NCBI GenBank assembly: GCA_958428295.1
Contig: CAUAFL010000017.1
Location: 1-15,924, forward strand
Direction of reading: 5' to 3'
DNA length: 15,924 bases
Origin: an uncultured Bacillota bacterium
Lineage (GTDB): Bacteria; Bacillota_I; Bacilli_A; RF39; UBA660
Within the stretch, counting starts at the first letter, position 1. Every line of letters begins with the position of its first letter. The notes under the pieces were generated by a model, which saw only the letters and a program-made list of their open reading frames with translations, did no database searches and was not told the origin of the DNA. A program made the translations under genes and the position numbers. Positions 1 to 6,216 of this stretch are shown here, piece by piece.

Positions 1-59
1 ATTTTTTCTACTGTTTCTTTAACCACTAGAAAAACAAGACTTGTTGCCTTGTTTTTGTT
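1..59 (-). repeat. Copy 1 of a 59-bp terminator-like element
   Basis: This stretch matches 4054-4112 in the same orientation at 54 of 59 positions by hand alignment. Read leftward it contains a 9-bp stem (46-54 with 32-40, loop 41-45) followed by a T-rich stretch. The single stem difference between the copies (position 47) becomes a G-U pair in leftward RNA but would be an A-C mismatch in rightward RNA, so the structure is probably a leftward-transcribed terminator. Copy 2 precedes the glycine-rich surface protein gene, so a related gene may lie just left of the window; that is inference. Confidence 0.7.
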
Positions 60-147
60 GTCACATGTGAAAAAGAACAATTAGTTAGATAATCGTACCC
101 CCCCTAGAATATCACTTATACCCAAAATGTTATTTTCTTTTAATTTG

Positions 148-181
148 ACTAAAAATTGTGGTTCCACTGGAGCCACAATTT
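148..181 (-). terminator. Intrinsic terminator of the YhcG/DUF5680 operon
   Basis: A perfect 9-bp stem (173-181 with 153-161) is extended by an inner TCC/GGA pairing around a short loop. On the leftward strand it is followed by a run of five T. It begins 2 nt past the stop codon of the nuclease gene. Confidence 0.85.
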
Positions 182-182
182 A

Positions 183-1190
183 TCATACTTCACCATGATT
201 AAATTCAATAATATTTTTTACTTCTTTTAATTTATTTTCTAATAATTTTCGGTCAATCAATTTAAGTGTATACTCAGATACTAATGTCTGTGACATACTT
301 TTACTCATAGAATATTCTACAACATCAACATCTTTAGAAGTACATAATATTACTCCTACACTAGGATTTTCTTCTTTTCTTTTTACATCTCGATCTAGTG
401 CTTCTAAATATAAAGCCATTTTACTTGCATACTCTGGCTTATACTTTCCAATTTTTAATTCAAAGGCCACTAAACAAGATAATTCTCTATTAAAAAACAA
501 TAAATCTATAAAGAAATCATGATTTCCAACATGTATTCTATATTCTTCTTTAATAAAAGTAAAATTTTTACCGACTTCTAATATAAAATCTTTCATATTA
601 TTAATAATAGCAGTCTTAAAATCTTTTTCAGAAAAATTATTAGGCAAATCCAAGAATTCAAGACTATATAAATCCAGTATTTTAGTATTAGGATAATCAT
701 CTTCATCAATCGTTTTTGTTGTACTAGGCAACAAATTTTTATGAGGCGAAATTATATATCTTTGATAATAAGCCGAATCAAGTTGTCTATCTAATTCTCT
801 TTTTGAATAATTTTCTTTAATAGCTAATTTTAAATAAAATTTTCTTTCTTCTCTAGTCTTACAAGAATTTAGTATTAATAGATTATTTGACCAAGATAAT
901 TTCGTAGTTAATTCAAGTAGTTCAGTATCTTCTTTATATGTTTCATAAAACATAACCATACGATATAATTTTCTGCGATCATATCCTTTCAATGTAGGAT
1001 AGTTTCTTTTAAACCAATCAGCAGCTTTATCAATAACTTTTGCACCATAACCAGTCTTTTCCTTCAATTCAGACAAAAATTTACCAATATCTTGAAATAA
1101 TAATATTTCTTCTTCGTTTATCTTCCTATAAGCATTCGTCTTTCTTTTTTCAATCATGCTTAGTATCATACAAAATTGTTCCTCTAACAA
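183..1190 (-). CDS. YhcG/DUF1016-family PDDEXK nuclease
   Basis: The 335-aa product has the YhcG layout: a helical DUF1016 N-terminal domain (about residues 10-150) and a C-terminal PDDEXK nuclease domain (about 185-320). The putative metal-binding residues are visible as D229 in FFIDLLFFN and E244-x-K246 in AFELK, so the site looks intact. The start is TTG at 1190: AGGAGGTG lies 8 nt upstream, whereas internal ATGs have no such site. It is the second gene of a leftward operon, 41 nt after the DUF5680 gene, and is closed by a strong terminator. Family members are predicted DNA nucleases, often found in defence islands or near restriction-modification genes. No methylase or restriction subunit is visible here, so its role is open. 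Confidence 0.9.
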   Translation of the reverse strand: MLEEQFCMILSMIEKRKTNAYRKINEEEILLFQDIGKFLSELKEKTGYGAKVIDKAADWFKRNYPTLKGYDRRKLYRMVMFYETYKEDTELLELTTKLSWSNNLLILNSCKTREERKFYLKLAIKENYSKRELDRQLDSAYYQRYIISPHKNLLPSTTKTIDEDDYPNTKILDLYSLEFLDLPNNFSEKDFKTAIINNMKDFILEVGKNFTFIKEEYRIHVGNHDFFIDLLFFNRELSCLVAFELKIGKYKPEYASKMALYLEALDRDVKRKEENPSVGVILCTSKDVDVVEYSMSKSMSQTLVSEYTLKLIDRKLLENKLKEVKNIIEFNHGEV

Positions 1191-1231
1191 TTATTTCACC
1201 TCCTCTGACATTGCTATTAGATATACCTTTC

Positions 1232-2089
1232 TCACTCTATTATTCCGCCATGACAATGTAATCTATAAATCAATTTGTCATTTCTGTAGATTTCCTCTAT
1301 TCCTGTAAAGTTTTCCATTTTACCATCACTTTTAAATGTATAAATGTACTCTTCATTTTCAAATCTACTAGGTCCTCTTACTGGTAAAACTGAATTATCT
1401 TCACCAACTTTCATAAGTGCTGGACGTAAAGCTTTATCCATTGCCTCTTCTGATAGACTTTCATCAATTGTAATTCCATAATAATTCATACCCCACTTTG
1501 GCTTATTGGTACCACGATAAACAACCTCTTCACCCATAAATTGAACACCACCAAAATAAGTATCGTGATATATCATGATTTCTCCTTCAATTTCTTTTTC
1601 ATAATGATAATCATTTGAACCTAAACGTGCGGATATGTTCTTTGGAGCATTACTATTGGCATAAGTTTGTTTCTTTGCTTCTATTAAAAATCCAATTAGT
1701 AAACTGATTGGCAAATCATTAAAATTTGGTAATTGATCATTTGATAACCCAAGTTTCATGGCATAATTCTGCATATTGATATAATCTTCTTTTTTTGTTC
1801 TATCTAACTTAAATACTTTATCCTTAAAAACAACATAATGATATTGATTGTTACGAAAATCACAATACCAATCACTACAATACTTTGTATCAATTAATTT
1901 ACTTAATTTTTTAGTATAATCATCAATATCTTTCTCATTGATAGATACTGTATACATAGTCCATTTATCAAGCCATGGTGTATTTTCCTTTTCTGTAATT
2001 GATTCAATATTTTTTTGTAAAACATTTAATTCTTTAATAATCAAAGATTCTACTAAACTTTCTTCTATTATGACACCTTTATAATCCAT
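1232..2089 (-). CDS. DUF5680 protein with an additional N-terminal domain
   Basis: The C-terminal half (about residues 130-284) resembles DUF5680: a FLIEAKKQTYA start, a conserved DTYFGG...GEE stretch, MNYYG, RGP and a terminal HGGII. The first 125 residues (MDYKGVIIEESL onward, with TPWLDKWT and a DxRNNQYHYVVF segment) form a separate domain that I know only as a conserved hypothetical module in Firmicutes. No catalytic motif, signal peptide or membrane segment is evident, so it is probably cytosolic. ATG at 2089 has AGAGGTG about 8 nt upstream. It is the first gene of the operon with the YhcG nuclease (41-nt gap), and an extended -10 promoter lies immediately upstream. DUF5680 is often linked to small regulators, but the function is unknown. 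Confidence 0.8.
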   Translation of the reverse strand: MDYKGVIIEESLVESLIIKELNVLQKNIESITEKENTPWLDKWTMYTVSINEKDIDDYTKKLSKLIDTKYCSDWYCDFRNNQYHYVVFKDKVFKLDRTKKEDYINMQNYAMKLGLSNDQLPNFNDLPISLLIGFLIEAKKQTYANSNAPKNISARLGSNDYHYEKEIEGEIMIYHDTYFGGVQFMGEEVVYRGTNKPKWGMNYYGITIDESLSEEAMDKALRPALMKVGEDNSVLPVRGPSRFENEEYIYTFKSDGKMENFTGIEEIYRNDKLIYRLHCHGGIIE

Positions 2090-2109
2090 TTTCTTATCAC
2101 CTCTCTTAT

Positions 2110-2118
2110 ATTATAACA
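2110..2118 (-). promoter_or_regulatory. Extended -10 promoter for the DUF5680-YhcG operon
   Basis: On the leftward strand TGTTATAAT is a perfect extended -10 (TGn-TATAAT). The -35 region is poor: TTGATT lies 19 nt upstream, as expected when an extended -10 compensates. The predicted start leaves a very short leader of about 15 nt carrying only the ribosome binding site. Confidence 0.65.
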
Positions 2119-2189
2119 GATTTTAATTTCAAATAATCAATAATGCTTAAAAGAAGCCACTTATTTGCGCTTCAAAAAATATAACAGGA

Positions 2190-2290
2190 TATGGTGTGGC
2201 ACCAAACCAAAAATGAAATCCTTATTTCATAAAGGTTTCACTCCGTTTTTTTGGTGCTAATTTATTTTCGCACTTGCGAAAAAGCGTATG
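2190..2290. other. Structured intergenic element, no coding evidence
   Basis: This part of the 420-bp gap contains several inverted repeats: an outer GCACCAAA/TTTGGTGC pair (2199-2206 with 2250-2257) enclosing an ATGAAAT/ATTTCAT hairpin (2213-2219 with 2224-2230), then a TTTTCGC/GCGAAAA hairpin with a 4-nt loop (2265-2271 with 2276-2282). None is followed by a clean U-tract in either direction, so these are not obvious terminators. It may be a repetitive palindromic element or a small structured RNA. Confidence 0.45.
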
Positions 2291-2359
2291 ATCATATGTT
2301 TTTGATATGCACATTTTGCTGTTTTTATTGAAAATAAATGGAAAAATGATATGTTCTAT

Positions 2360-2434
2360 TTAACATGGAGCATTCTCTGGGTATAACTTGCGTTCTCCCC
2401 CCCAGGTTAATATTATGCTATCTATCTTCTTCAT
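2360..2434 (-). CDS. Possible small ORF, 24 aa, downstream of the surface protein gene
   Basis: ATG at 2434 is preceded at 7 nt by AAAGGAGGA (2441-2448), one of the best Shine-Dalgarno matches in the window. The reading frame starts MKKIDSIILTWGG, contains a run of seven G, and ends YPENAPC before TAA. It begins 75 nt after the stop codon of the 500-aa surface protein on the same strand, so it could be cotranscribed. There is no recognised family. Length alone gives no support, and the ribosome binding site is the only strong evidence. Confidence 0.4.
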   Translation of the reverse strand: MKKIDSIILTWGGERKLYPENAPC

Positions 2435-2509
2435 TCTCTTTCCTCCTTTAGGTTATATAGCTAGTATATCAAATTCTCCTTTGGGAAGCAATCCTTTGTT
2501 CATCACTAT

Positions 2510-4012
2510 CTAACTTACTAAAGATATCTTGGCAAAACCATGACCACGATTCCCAGTCATCGTAGAATCTCCATCATAGGTGGGCATCGTATCATCTCCT
2601 GCTTTCATTACCGGGTTTACAAACTTCTTACCTGAATAATGATAAGAACAAGTGATATCGGTTGTCCCATCAGCACAAGTAGCGCCACTGCTATTCTTTC
2701 GGGGGCTGATTGAGGAAGCTGATGTAATCGCTACACAACCAGTGTAACCAGAGATGTAGGAAGAGCCTCCACCTCCCGTTCGTCCACAACCTGCTGCTCC
2801 GCCATAATAACCAGAACCTCCACCTCCGCCCCAAGCACTGCTGATGACTTGGGAAGCATATCCAAAGGCTCCCTTTTTAGCACTACTATAAGCAGGCCCA
2901 GCACTGGTTTGGGTTCCTCCTCCTGCGGGATATTGATCTGTGGCAAACAGTGAATTGCTATCAGTAGTTCCTTCAGCACCTATCAAAGCACCCCCTGCTC
3001 CTCCTGCTTTACTAGTACCACTTACCGCTCCTCCGCCACCTGAAGCCACCATTAAACGACTAGCAAGTGATGCAGTATCATTCCAAGTTCCAGAAGTCAA
3101 ACGAATATCTGTCGCTCCTCCGCCTCCATAGGACTTAGCTCCAGTGTTATTTCCGGAGTATCCTCCTCCATTATAACCACCGATATTAGTGATAGTATTA
3201 TTAGCTTCTCCTTGGCTTCCTACATAAATATAGAGAACATCTCCTTTGGTCAAACTTAGCTCTCCTGTGGTATAAGCACCCTTTCCTCCGATATAAGTAC
3301 CATTAGTTCCCCCTTGGGCTCCCCATAATTCAATCTTGTAGGTACCAGTCTGTGGAGCCATAAAGGTTTGAGCTGTTCCCGTATAGCCATAGGTCACCGT
3401 TGCCATCGAATTATTGCCACTTTTTCCATAGACATTCACTTTTACTTTAAAACTTAAATTCCCTCCATCTCCTTGCGGATTATAATTCTCATTCACCCAC
3501 ATCCGTAAGCGGTAGTTTCTGGTTACATTATTATTAATCGTTCCCGTATATAGACTCATCTCATCCACAGGTCTTCCTGTGTAACTATTAGCACTGGTCT
3601 CTTCCCTATATACCCTAGGAGCCGTTACCTCTGTTTCGGTTCCATCACTATTTTTCTCGGTTAGATATAACTTGATATTATTTTCATCTATTGTATTACC
3701 ACTTTGTTTTTTCGCTCCTATTTCATAACTAATCAAGGCTTGTCCCTGAACCGTAGAAGCCACACTAAAATCAAAGTATTCCCCACTTTTTGACAATTTC
3801 TTACCAGTGGCATCGGTCGTGGGGAGAGCATTGGTGATACTAATCACATTACTACTTTCCGTATAACTCATTACCATCACACCGGTTGTAATAGTATTGA
3901 CCTTTTCTCCTGCTTTACTATAACTAAAAGCTGCATAGGTAATTCCGGTGATTGCTATCAATAATAAACCTAATCCAACAATAATCAACACTAATTCTTT
4001 TCTCTTCATCAT
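2510..4012 (-). CDS. Exported glycine-rich surface protein with SipW-type signal
   Basis: This 500-aa product starts with a basic stretch and a hydrophobic segment (about residues 6-27) ending in ITYAAFSYS, which resembles the SipW-dependent signals of TasA/CalY fibre proteins. Residues about 30-200 look like a TasA-type beta domain (TITTGVMVMSYTE...). From about 205 onward it matches the bacterial glycine-rich domain (Gly_rich, PF12810-like): YKIELWGAQGG, GGKGAYTTG, many GGG blocks, GGGGSSYISG and a terminal HGFAKISLVS. Several Cys lie in the last 100 residues and may form disulfides. Two adjacent ATGs exist; AGAGGT at 4021-4026 fits 4012. It probably sits on the cell surface as an adhesin or matrix protein. 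No SipW peptidase gene is in the window. Confidence 0.85.
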   Translation of the reverse strand: MMKRKELVLIIVGLGLLLIAITGITYAAFSYSKAGEKVNTITTGVMVMSYTESSNVISITNALPTTDATGKKLSKSGEYFDFSVASTVQGQALISYEIGAKKQSGNTIDENNIKLYLTEKNSDGTETEVTAPRVYREETSANSYTGRPVDEMSLYTGTINNNVTRNYRLRMWVNENYNPQGDGGNLSFKVKVNVYGKSGNNSMATVTYGYTGTAQTFMAPQTGTYKIELWGAQGGTNGTYIGGKGAYTTGELSLTKGDVLYIYVGSQGEANNTITNIGGYNGGGYSGNNTGAKSYGGGGATDIRLTSGTWNDTASLASRLMVASGGGGAVSGTSKAGGAGGALIGAEGTTDSNSLFATDQYPAGGGTQTSAGPAYSSAKKGAFGYASQVISSAWGGGGGSGYYGGAAGCGRTGGGGSSYISGYTGCVAITSASSISPRKNSSGATCADGTTDITCSYHYSGKKFVNPVMKAGDDTMPTYDGDSTMTGNRGHGFAKISLVS

Positions 4013-4035
4013 GACCTTACACCTCTATTGTCTCT

Positions 4036-4041
4036 ATTATA
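4036..4041 (-). promoter_or_regulatory. -10 box for the glycine-rich surface protein gene
   Basis: A perfect TATAAT on the leftward strand lies 24 nt before the start codon. No convincing -35 hexamer is present 17 nt upstream, where the conserved repeat element ends. The leader would be about 20 nt and includes the AGAGGT ribosome binding site. Confidence 0.5.
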
Positions 4042-4053
4042 CCCTATTTTTTC

Positions 4054-4112
4054 ATTTTTTCTACTGTTTCTTTAGCCACTAGAAAAACAAGACTCGTTGT
4101 CTTGTTTCCGTT
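4054..4112 (-). repeat. Copy 2 of the 59-bp element, with a perfect 9-bp hairpin
   Basis: Same element as 1-59. The stem is 4099-4107 with 4085-4093 around a 5-nt loop and is followed leftward by TTTTTC. It sits about 40 nt after the collagen-like gene and upstream of the -10 box of the glycine-rich gene, so it likely ends the former's transcript and supplies the upstream boundary of the latter's promoter. Confidence 0.75.
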
Positions 4113-4147
4113 ACCATAACACGGTATACAAATTTCTAGTCATTACT

Positions 4148-4777
4148 TTATTCATTTGATATATATGCTAAATCAGCACGACATGAGGATACAAAGGTAA
4201 TATAATTATCTGCTGTATTTTGAAGAACAATCATTCCATATTCATTTCTTATCACAGTTCCTTGTGCAGGAACTTGTGTGTTACTTATAATACTAGTATT
4301 AGTTCCAATAGGCAGCAATTCGCGAAATGCAGAATCGCAATCTGAGCAACAACCAGTTGGTAATGGATCTGGTGCTTGTAAAAAAGTAATTGAGTTATTA
4401 AAAGTAACATTATTAATTCTAATAGAATCAATACCACATATTGAAATAAGTTGTCGTAATGTTCCTGATTGGTTTATCACTTCAAACACTCCTGAATCAC
4501 CCGCTGGTCCAAGTACAATACTCCCTGGAGTTCCCAAAACAGCATCCCCACTATCTAATGTTATAAATAAATTACTATTGGGATATAGTTCTATAATTTG
4601 TTCAATTATATTTCTCATTTGTCTAATACAATCACAACATGTAGAATTACTATCTCCTGATGGACCCTGTGGACCTCTTGGACCTGTTGCACCTATACAA
4701 TAAATATACTTTGACATACATTTTTTAGCATCTTCTATTTTTTTTAATGCTTTTTCATGACTATTGTCACAACTCAT
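4148..4777 (-). CDS. Collagen-like Cys-rich protein, probably spore surface
   Basis: The 209-aa product has a Cys-containing helical N-terminus, then five Gly-X-Y triplets (residues 29-43, GATGPRGPQGPSGDS), a CCDC cluster, and a beta-rich C-terminal half with a second CCSDC cluster near the middle. The layout recalls short BclA-like exosporium proteins of Bacilli, but the collagen tract is far shorter and the C-terminal domain was not assigned to a family. ATG at 4777 follows AAAGGAG at about 9 nt. A sigma-K-like promoter lies just upstream and CotZ-like genes are within 1.1 kb, so mother-cell expression and a spore coat or exosporium location are likely. The number of Cys residues suggests disulfide cross-linking. 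The exact role is unknown. Confidence 0.7.
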   Translation of the reverse strand: MSCDNSHEKALKKIEDAKKCMSKYIYCIGATGPRGPQGPSGDSNSTCCDCIRQMRNIIEQIIELYPNSNLFITLDSGDAVLGTPGSIVLGPAGDSGVFEVINQSGTLRQLISICGIDSIRINNVTFNNSITFLQAPDPLPTGCCSDCDSAFRELLPIGTNTSIISNTQVPAQGTVIRNEYGMIVLQNTADNYITFVSSCRADLAYISNE

Positions 4778-4798
4778 ATATGTCGACTCCTTTCATGC

Positions 4799-4827
4799 TA
4801 TTATATGTAGTAAAAATTGAAACTGTT
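4799..4827 (-). promoter_or_regulatory. Sigma-K-like promoter of the collagen-like gene
   Basis: Leftward CATATAATA (4799-4807) fits the sigma-K/sigma-E -10 pattern CATAnnnTA. AC lies 17 nt upstream (4825-4826), as in the AC-N17-CATAnnnTA consensus of B. subtilis sigma-K. The start site would fall shortly before the ribosome binding site. Short motifs like this also occur by chance in AT-rich DNA. Confidence 0.45.
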
Positions 4828-4876
4828 AAGTTTTAAAAACTATGAAATAGAATGGCCACCAATTACCATAGTCAAA

Positions 4877-5104
4877 CTACGATAGTTCTAATTTCTCCAA
4901 GCATAGAACTATTTTATGAAAGACAAATTCTGTTTTAATAACTTTCAAAGTTATCTCTATTACACAGTCAGTATAAAAAACAGATATAATGATAGTAAAT
5001 ACCCTATTTACTAAACTTACATCCTTATATATTATACATGAAAATCCTACCATTTCTTGATTATAAAGGTCTAGCGCTTTACAAATATAAGTTTCTTGTT
5101 CAAA
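4877..5104 (-). pseudogene. Degraded IS3-like transposase fragment
   Basis: A 75-codon open frame has no start with a ribosome binding site. Its beginning (YICKALDLYNQEMVGFS, then DVSLVNRVF) resembles the second strand and following helix of the IS3-family integrase core, where the pattern is D-LYN-E-IVGYS followed by a LV helix. After that it no longer looks like a transposase and it stops at TAG. No inverted terminal repeats or upstream part of the gene were found. It is interpreted as an old insertion-sequence scar; chance resemblance remains possible. Confidence 0.35.
4882..5013. repeat. Three AT-rich inverted repeats in the gap
   Basis: There are perfect inverted repeats at 4882-4890 with 4904-4912 (ATAGTTCTA/TAGAACTAT), at 4938-4954 (ATAACTTT/AAAGTTAT around one base), and at 4993-5000 with 5006-5013 (TAGTAAAT/ATTTACTA, 5-nt loop). 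The last directly follows a TATAAT (4985-4990) on the plus strand and could be an operator, but no rightward gene follows within 700 nt. They overlap the transposase-like fragment. Confidence 0.4.
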
Positions 5105-5175
5105 TTAGTTAAAAAAGAAGATAAAAATAACTACTATACTTTATTAATAGATAAGAGTTTCTTTGGAATTCCTTT

Positions 5176-5309
5176 TTAGTATCCTAATTTTTTAGAAAAA
5201 CAAAAAACTCTTCCAACAGAAGAATTTTTATAAACGAGAAATTGACCTCTTTCATTTATATATCGTAAGATTTCACCTTTTTGGTATACTTTCGTCCCTG
5301 AGGTAACAT
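5176..5309 (-). pseudogene. Possible frameshifted small gene
   Basis: ATG at 5309 has AAGAGGA 7 nt upstream, but its frame ends after 17 codons. The -1 frame continues to TAA at 5176 with protein-like content (GTKVYQKGEILRYINERGQF, then a second half ending SKKLGY). Joined, they would give about 44 residues with an SH3-like look. Either a small gene has been broken by a frameshift or the frame is accidental. The terminator at 5201-5229 lies inside its 3' part. No family was recognised. Confidence 0.3.
5201..5229 (-). terminator. Intrinsic terminator downstream of the EIIB-like gene
   Basis: An 11-bp stem on leftward RNA (5219-5229 with 5203-5213, one G-U pair, 5-nt loop) is followed by TTTTTTGTTTTT. 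It lies about 100 nt after the EIIB-like gene, the nearest leftward gene. Confidence 0.75.
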
Positions 5310-5332
5310 GGTACTATCCTCTTCCCTCACAC

Positions 5333-5638
5333 TTATTTCAATTCATCAATATACTTCTTCAATTGTTTTGATTCTGGACCTAAAATAATCTTTAGCTGAT
5401 TATTAATTTCCACAATACCTTTCGCACCAAGTTTTTGAATTCCTTCTTTATTAGCCTTACTAACATCCTTTAAAGTAACAATAAAACGAGACAATTTAAT
5501 TTCGGTTTGAATAATATTGTCTTTTCCCCCTAAATACTCTACTAATTTATTAAGGTCTAATCCCGCATCCTTTTTATTTGCTTTTAATACAGCCAATAAA
5601 ACAATTAACAAAATTACAACAATAATTATATATTCCAT
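5333..5638 (-). CDS. Membrane-anchored PTS EIIB-like domain without the active Cys
   Basis: This 101-aa product has one N-terminal membrane segment (about residues 3-19) and a single glucose-type EIIB fold (about 28-100). The EIIB signatures LVEYLGGKDNI, LKDVSKAN, GIQKLGAKGIVEINN and LGPESKQLKK are clear. Aligned by eye without gaps to the E. coli PtsG B domain (DACITRLR), the phosphorylated Cys is replaced by Lys48 and the preceding Asp by Glu46. It therefore cannot act as a normal phosphocarrier, and no EIIC or EIIA gene is near. ATG 5638 has GGTGAT just upstream. A likely TATACT -10 lies at 5656-5661. It is divergent from the CotZ-like operon. The function is unknown; a structural or sugar-sensing role is a guess. 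Confidence 0.8.
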   Translation of the reverse strand: MEYIIIVVILLIVLLAVLKANKKDAGLDLNKLVEYLGGKDNIIQTEIKLSRFIVTLKDVSKANKEGIQKLGAKGIVEINNQLKIILGPESKQLKKYIDELK

Positions 5639-5655
5639 TATTTATCACCATTACT

Positions 5656-5684
5656 AGTATACCTTCTTTTTAGACTTTTGAAAA
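5656..5684 (-). promoter_or_regulatory. Probable sigma-A promoter of the EIIB-like gene
   Basis: Leftward TATACT (5656-5661) is preceded at 17 nt by TTTTCA (5679-5684), which matches four of six -35 positions. The leader is short and contains GGTGAT. Confidence 0.45.
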
Positions 5685-5688
5685 GGTG

Positions 5689-5718
5689 TAAAATTCTCCT
5701 TAGTTGTCGCATAAACTA
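5689..5718 (+). promoter_or_regulatory. Sigma-E-like promoter of the CotZ-like operon
   Basis: TAAAATT (5689-5695), a 14-nt spacer and CATAAACTA (5710-5718) match the B. subtilis sigma-E consensus KMATATT-N14/15-CATACAHT at 6 of 7 and 7 of 8 positions. The predicted leader is about 70 nt. Its position upstream of two spore coat genes agrees with mother-cell expression. Confidence 0.55.
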
Positions 5719-5795
5719 GAAATATAGGTAATTGACTACACCAAAATCACTAAGACGAATACCTTATATTAGATAATAGATAAGAGGTGGATAAA

Positions 5796-6200
5796 ATGAA
5801 ATCATGTGAAAATTGCTGCTTTGCCAAGATGCTAAAAGTAATCGATATATTACAACGCAATGCCAGTGGGGAACCATGCAATGATGAATCTTGTACAAGA
5901 CCATTTTTAGGAGGTAGCCCAAACATCATTTGTTTCAACACAAGACCAGTAACCTTCTATACTTGCAGTGGTGGTCTATTTACAGCTAGTTATACCGTAG
6001 GAACAGAAACGAGAACATCAAGTGTATTCCGCGTAGAGTGTGTTGAAGGTTGTTGTGTAAAATGTCGCATTCTTGAGCCAAATCCAGATACTAGTGATCC
6101 AACAAGAGCATACATCGCAACAAATCAGTTTGTGACAATCAATCTAGACTGTATTTGTGTCATTAGCTGTCTAGCTGATATTATCATTGATAATTTATAA
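5796..6200 (+). CDS. CotY/CotZ-family spore coat protein, first copy
   Basis: The 134-aa Cys-rich product resembles CotY/CotZ, the proteins that form the disulfide-linked outer crust of Bacillus spores. Visible hallmarks are an N-terminal Cys cluster (CENCCF), a LQRN linker, CFNTRPVTFYT, the FRVE...CCVKCRIL core, and a C-terminal VTINLDCICVISCL. The start is ATG 5796: AGAGGTGG lies 5 nt upstream, whereas the longer GTG start at 5787 falls inside that ribosome binding site. It is the first gene of a two-gene operon (16 nt to the next) with a sigma-E-like promoter. It likely acts on the spore surface and self-assembles through its many cysteines. Confidence 0.85.
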   Translation: MKSCENCCFAKMLKVIDILQRNASGEPCNDESCTRPFLGGSPNIICFNTRPVTFYTCSGGLFTASYTVGTETRTSSVFRVECVEGCCVKCRILEPNPDTSDPTRAYIATNQFVTINLDCICVISCLADIIIDNL

Positions 6201-6216
6201 GAAGGAGGTAAAGTTT

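Noticed and set aside
2265..2282. TTTTCGC/GCGAAAA hairpin as terminator
   Set aside because: It is followed by A-rich or mixed sequence on both strands, without a U-tract.
98..2403. Integron-type gene cassettes with attC sites
   Set aside because: No RYYYAAC/GTTRRRY pairs flanking a folded site could be identified, and no integrase is in the window.
2731..2979. Leftward 82-aa frame inside the glycine-rich gene, and the plus-strand 63-aa frame at 2940-3131
   Set aside because: Both are shadows caused by the repetitive GGN codons of the main gene.
5201..5309. Programmed -1 frameshift in the small frame
   Set aside because: The A-run heptamer is not a canonical X-XXY-YYZ site, and no downstream structure supports it beyond the terminator.
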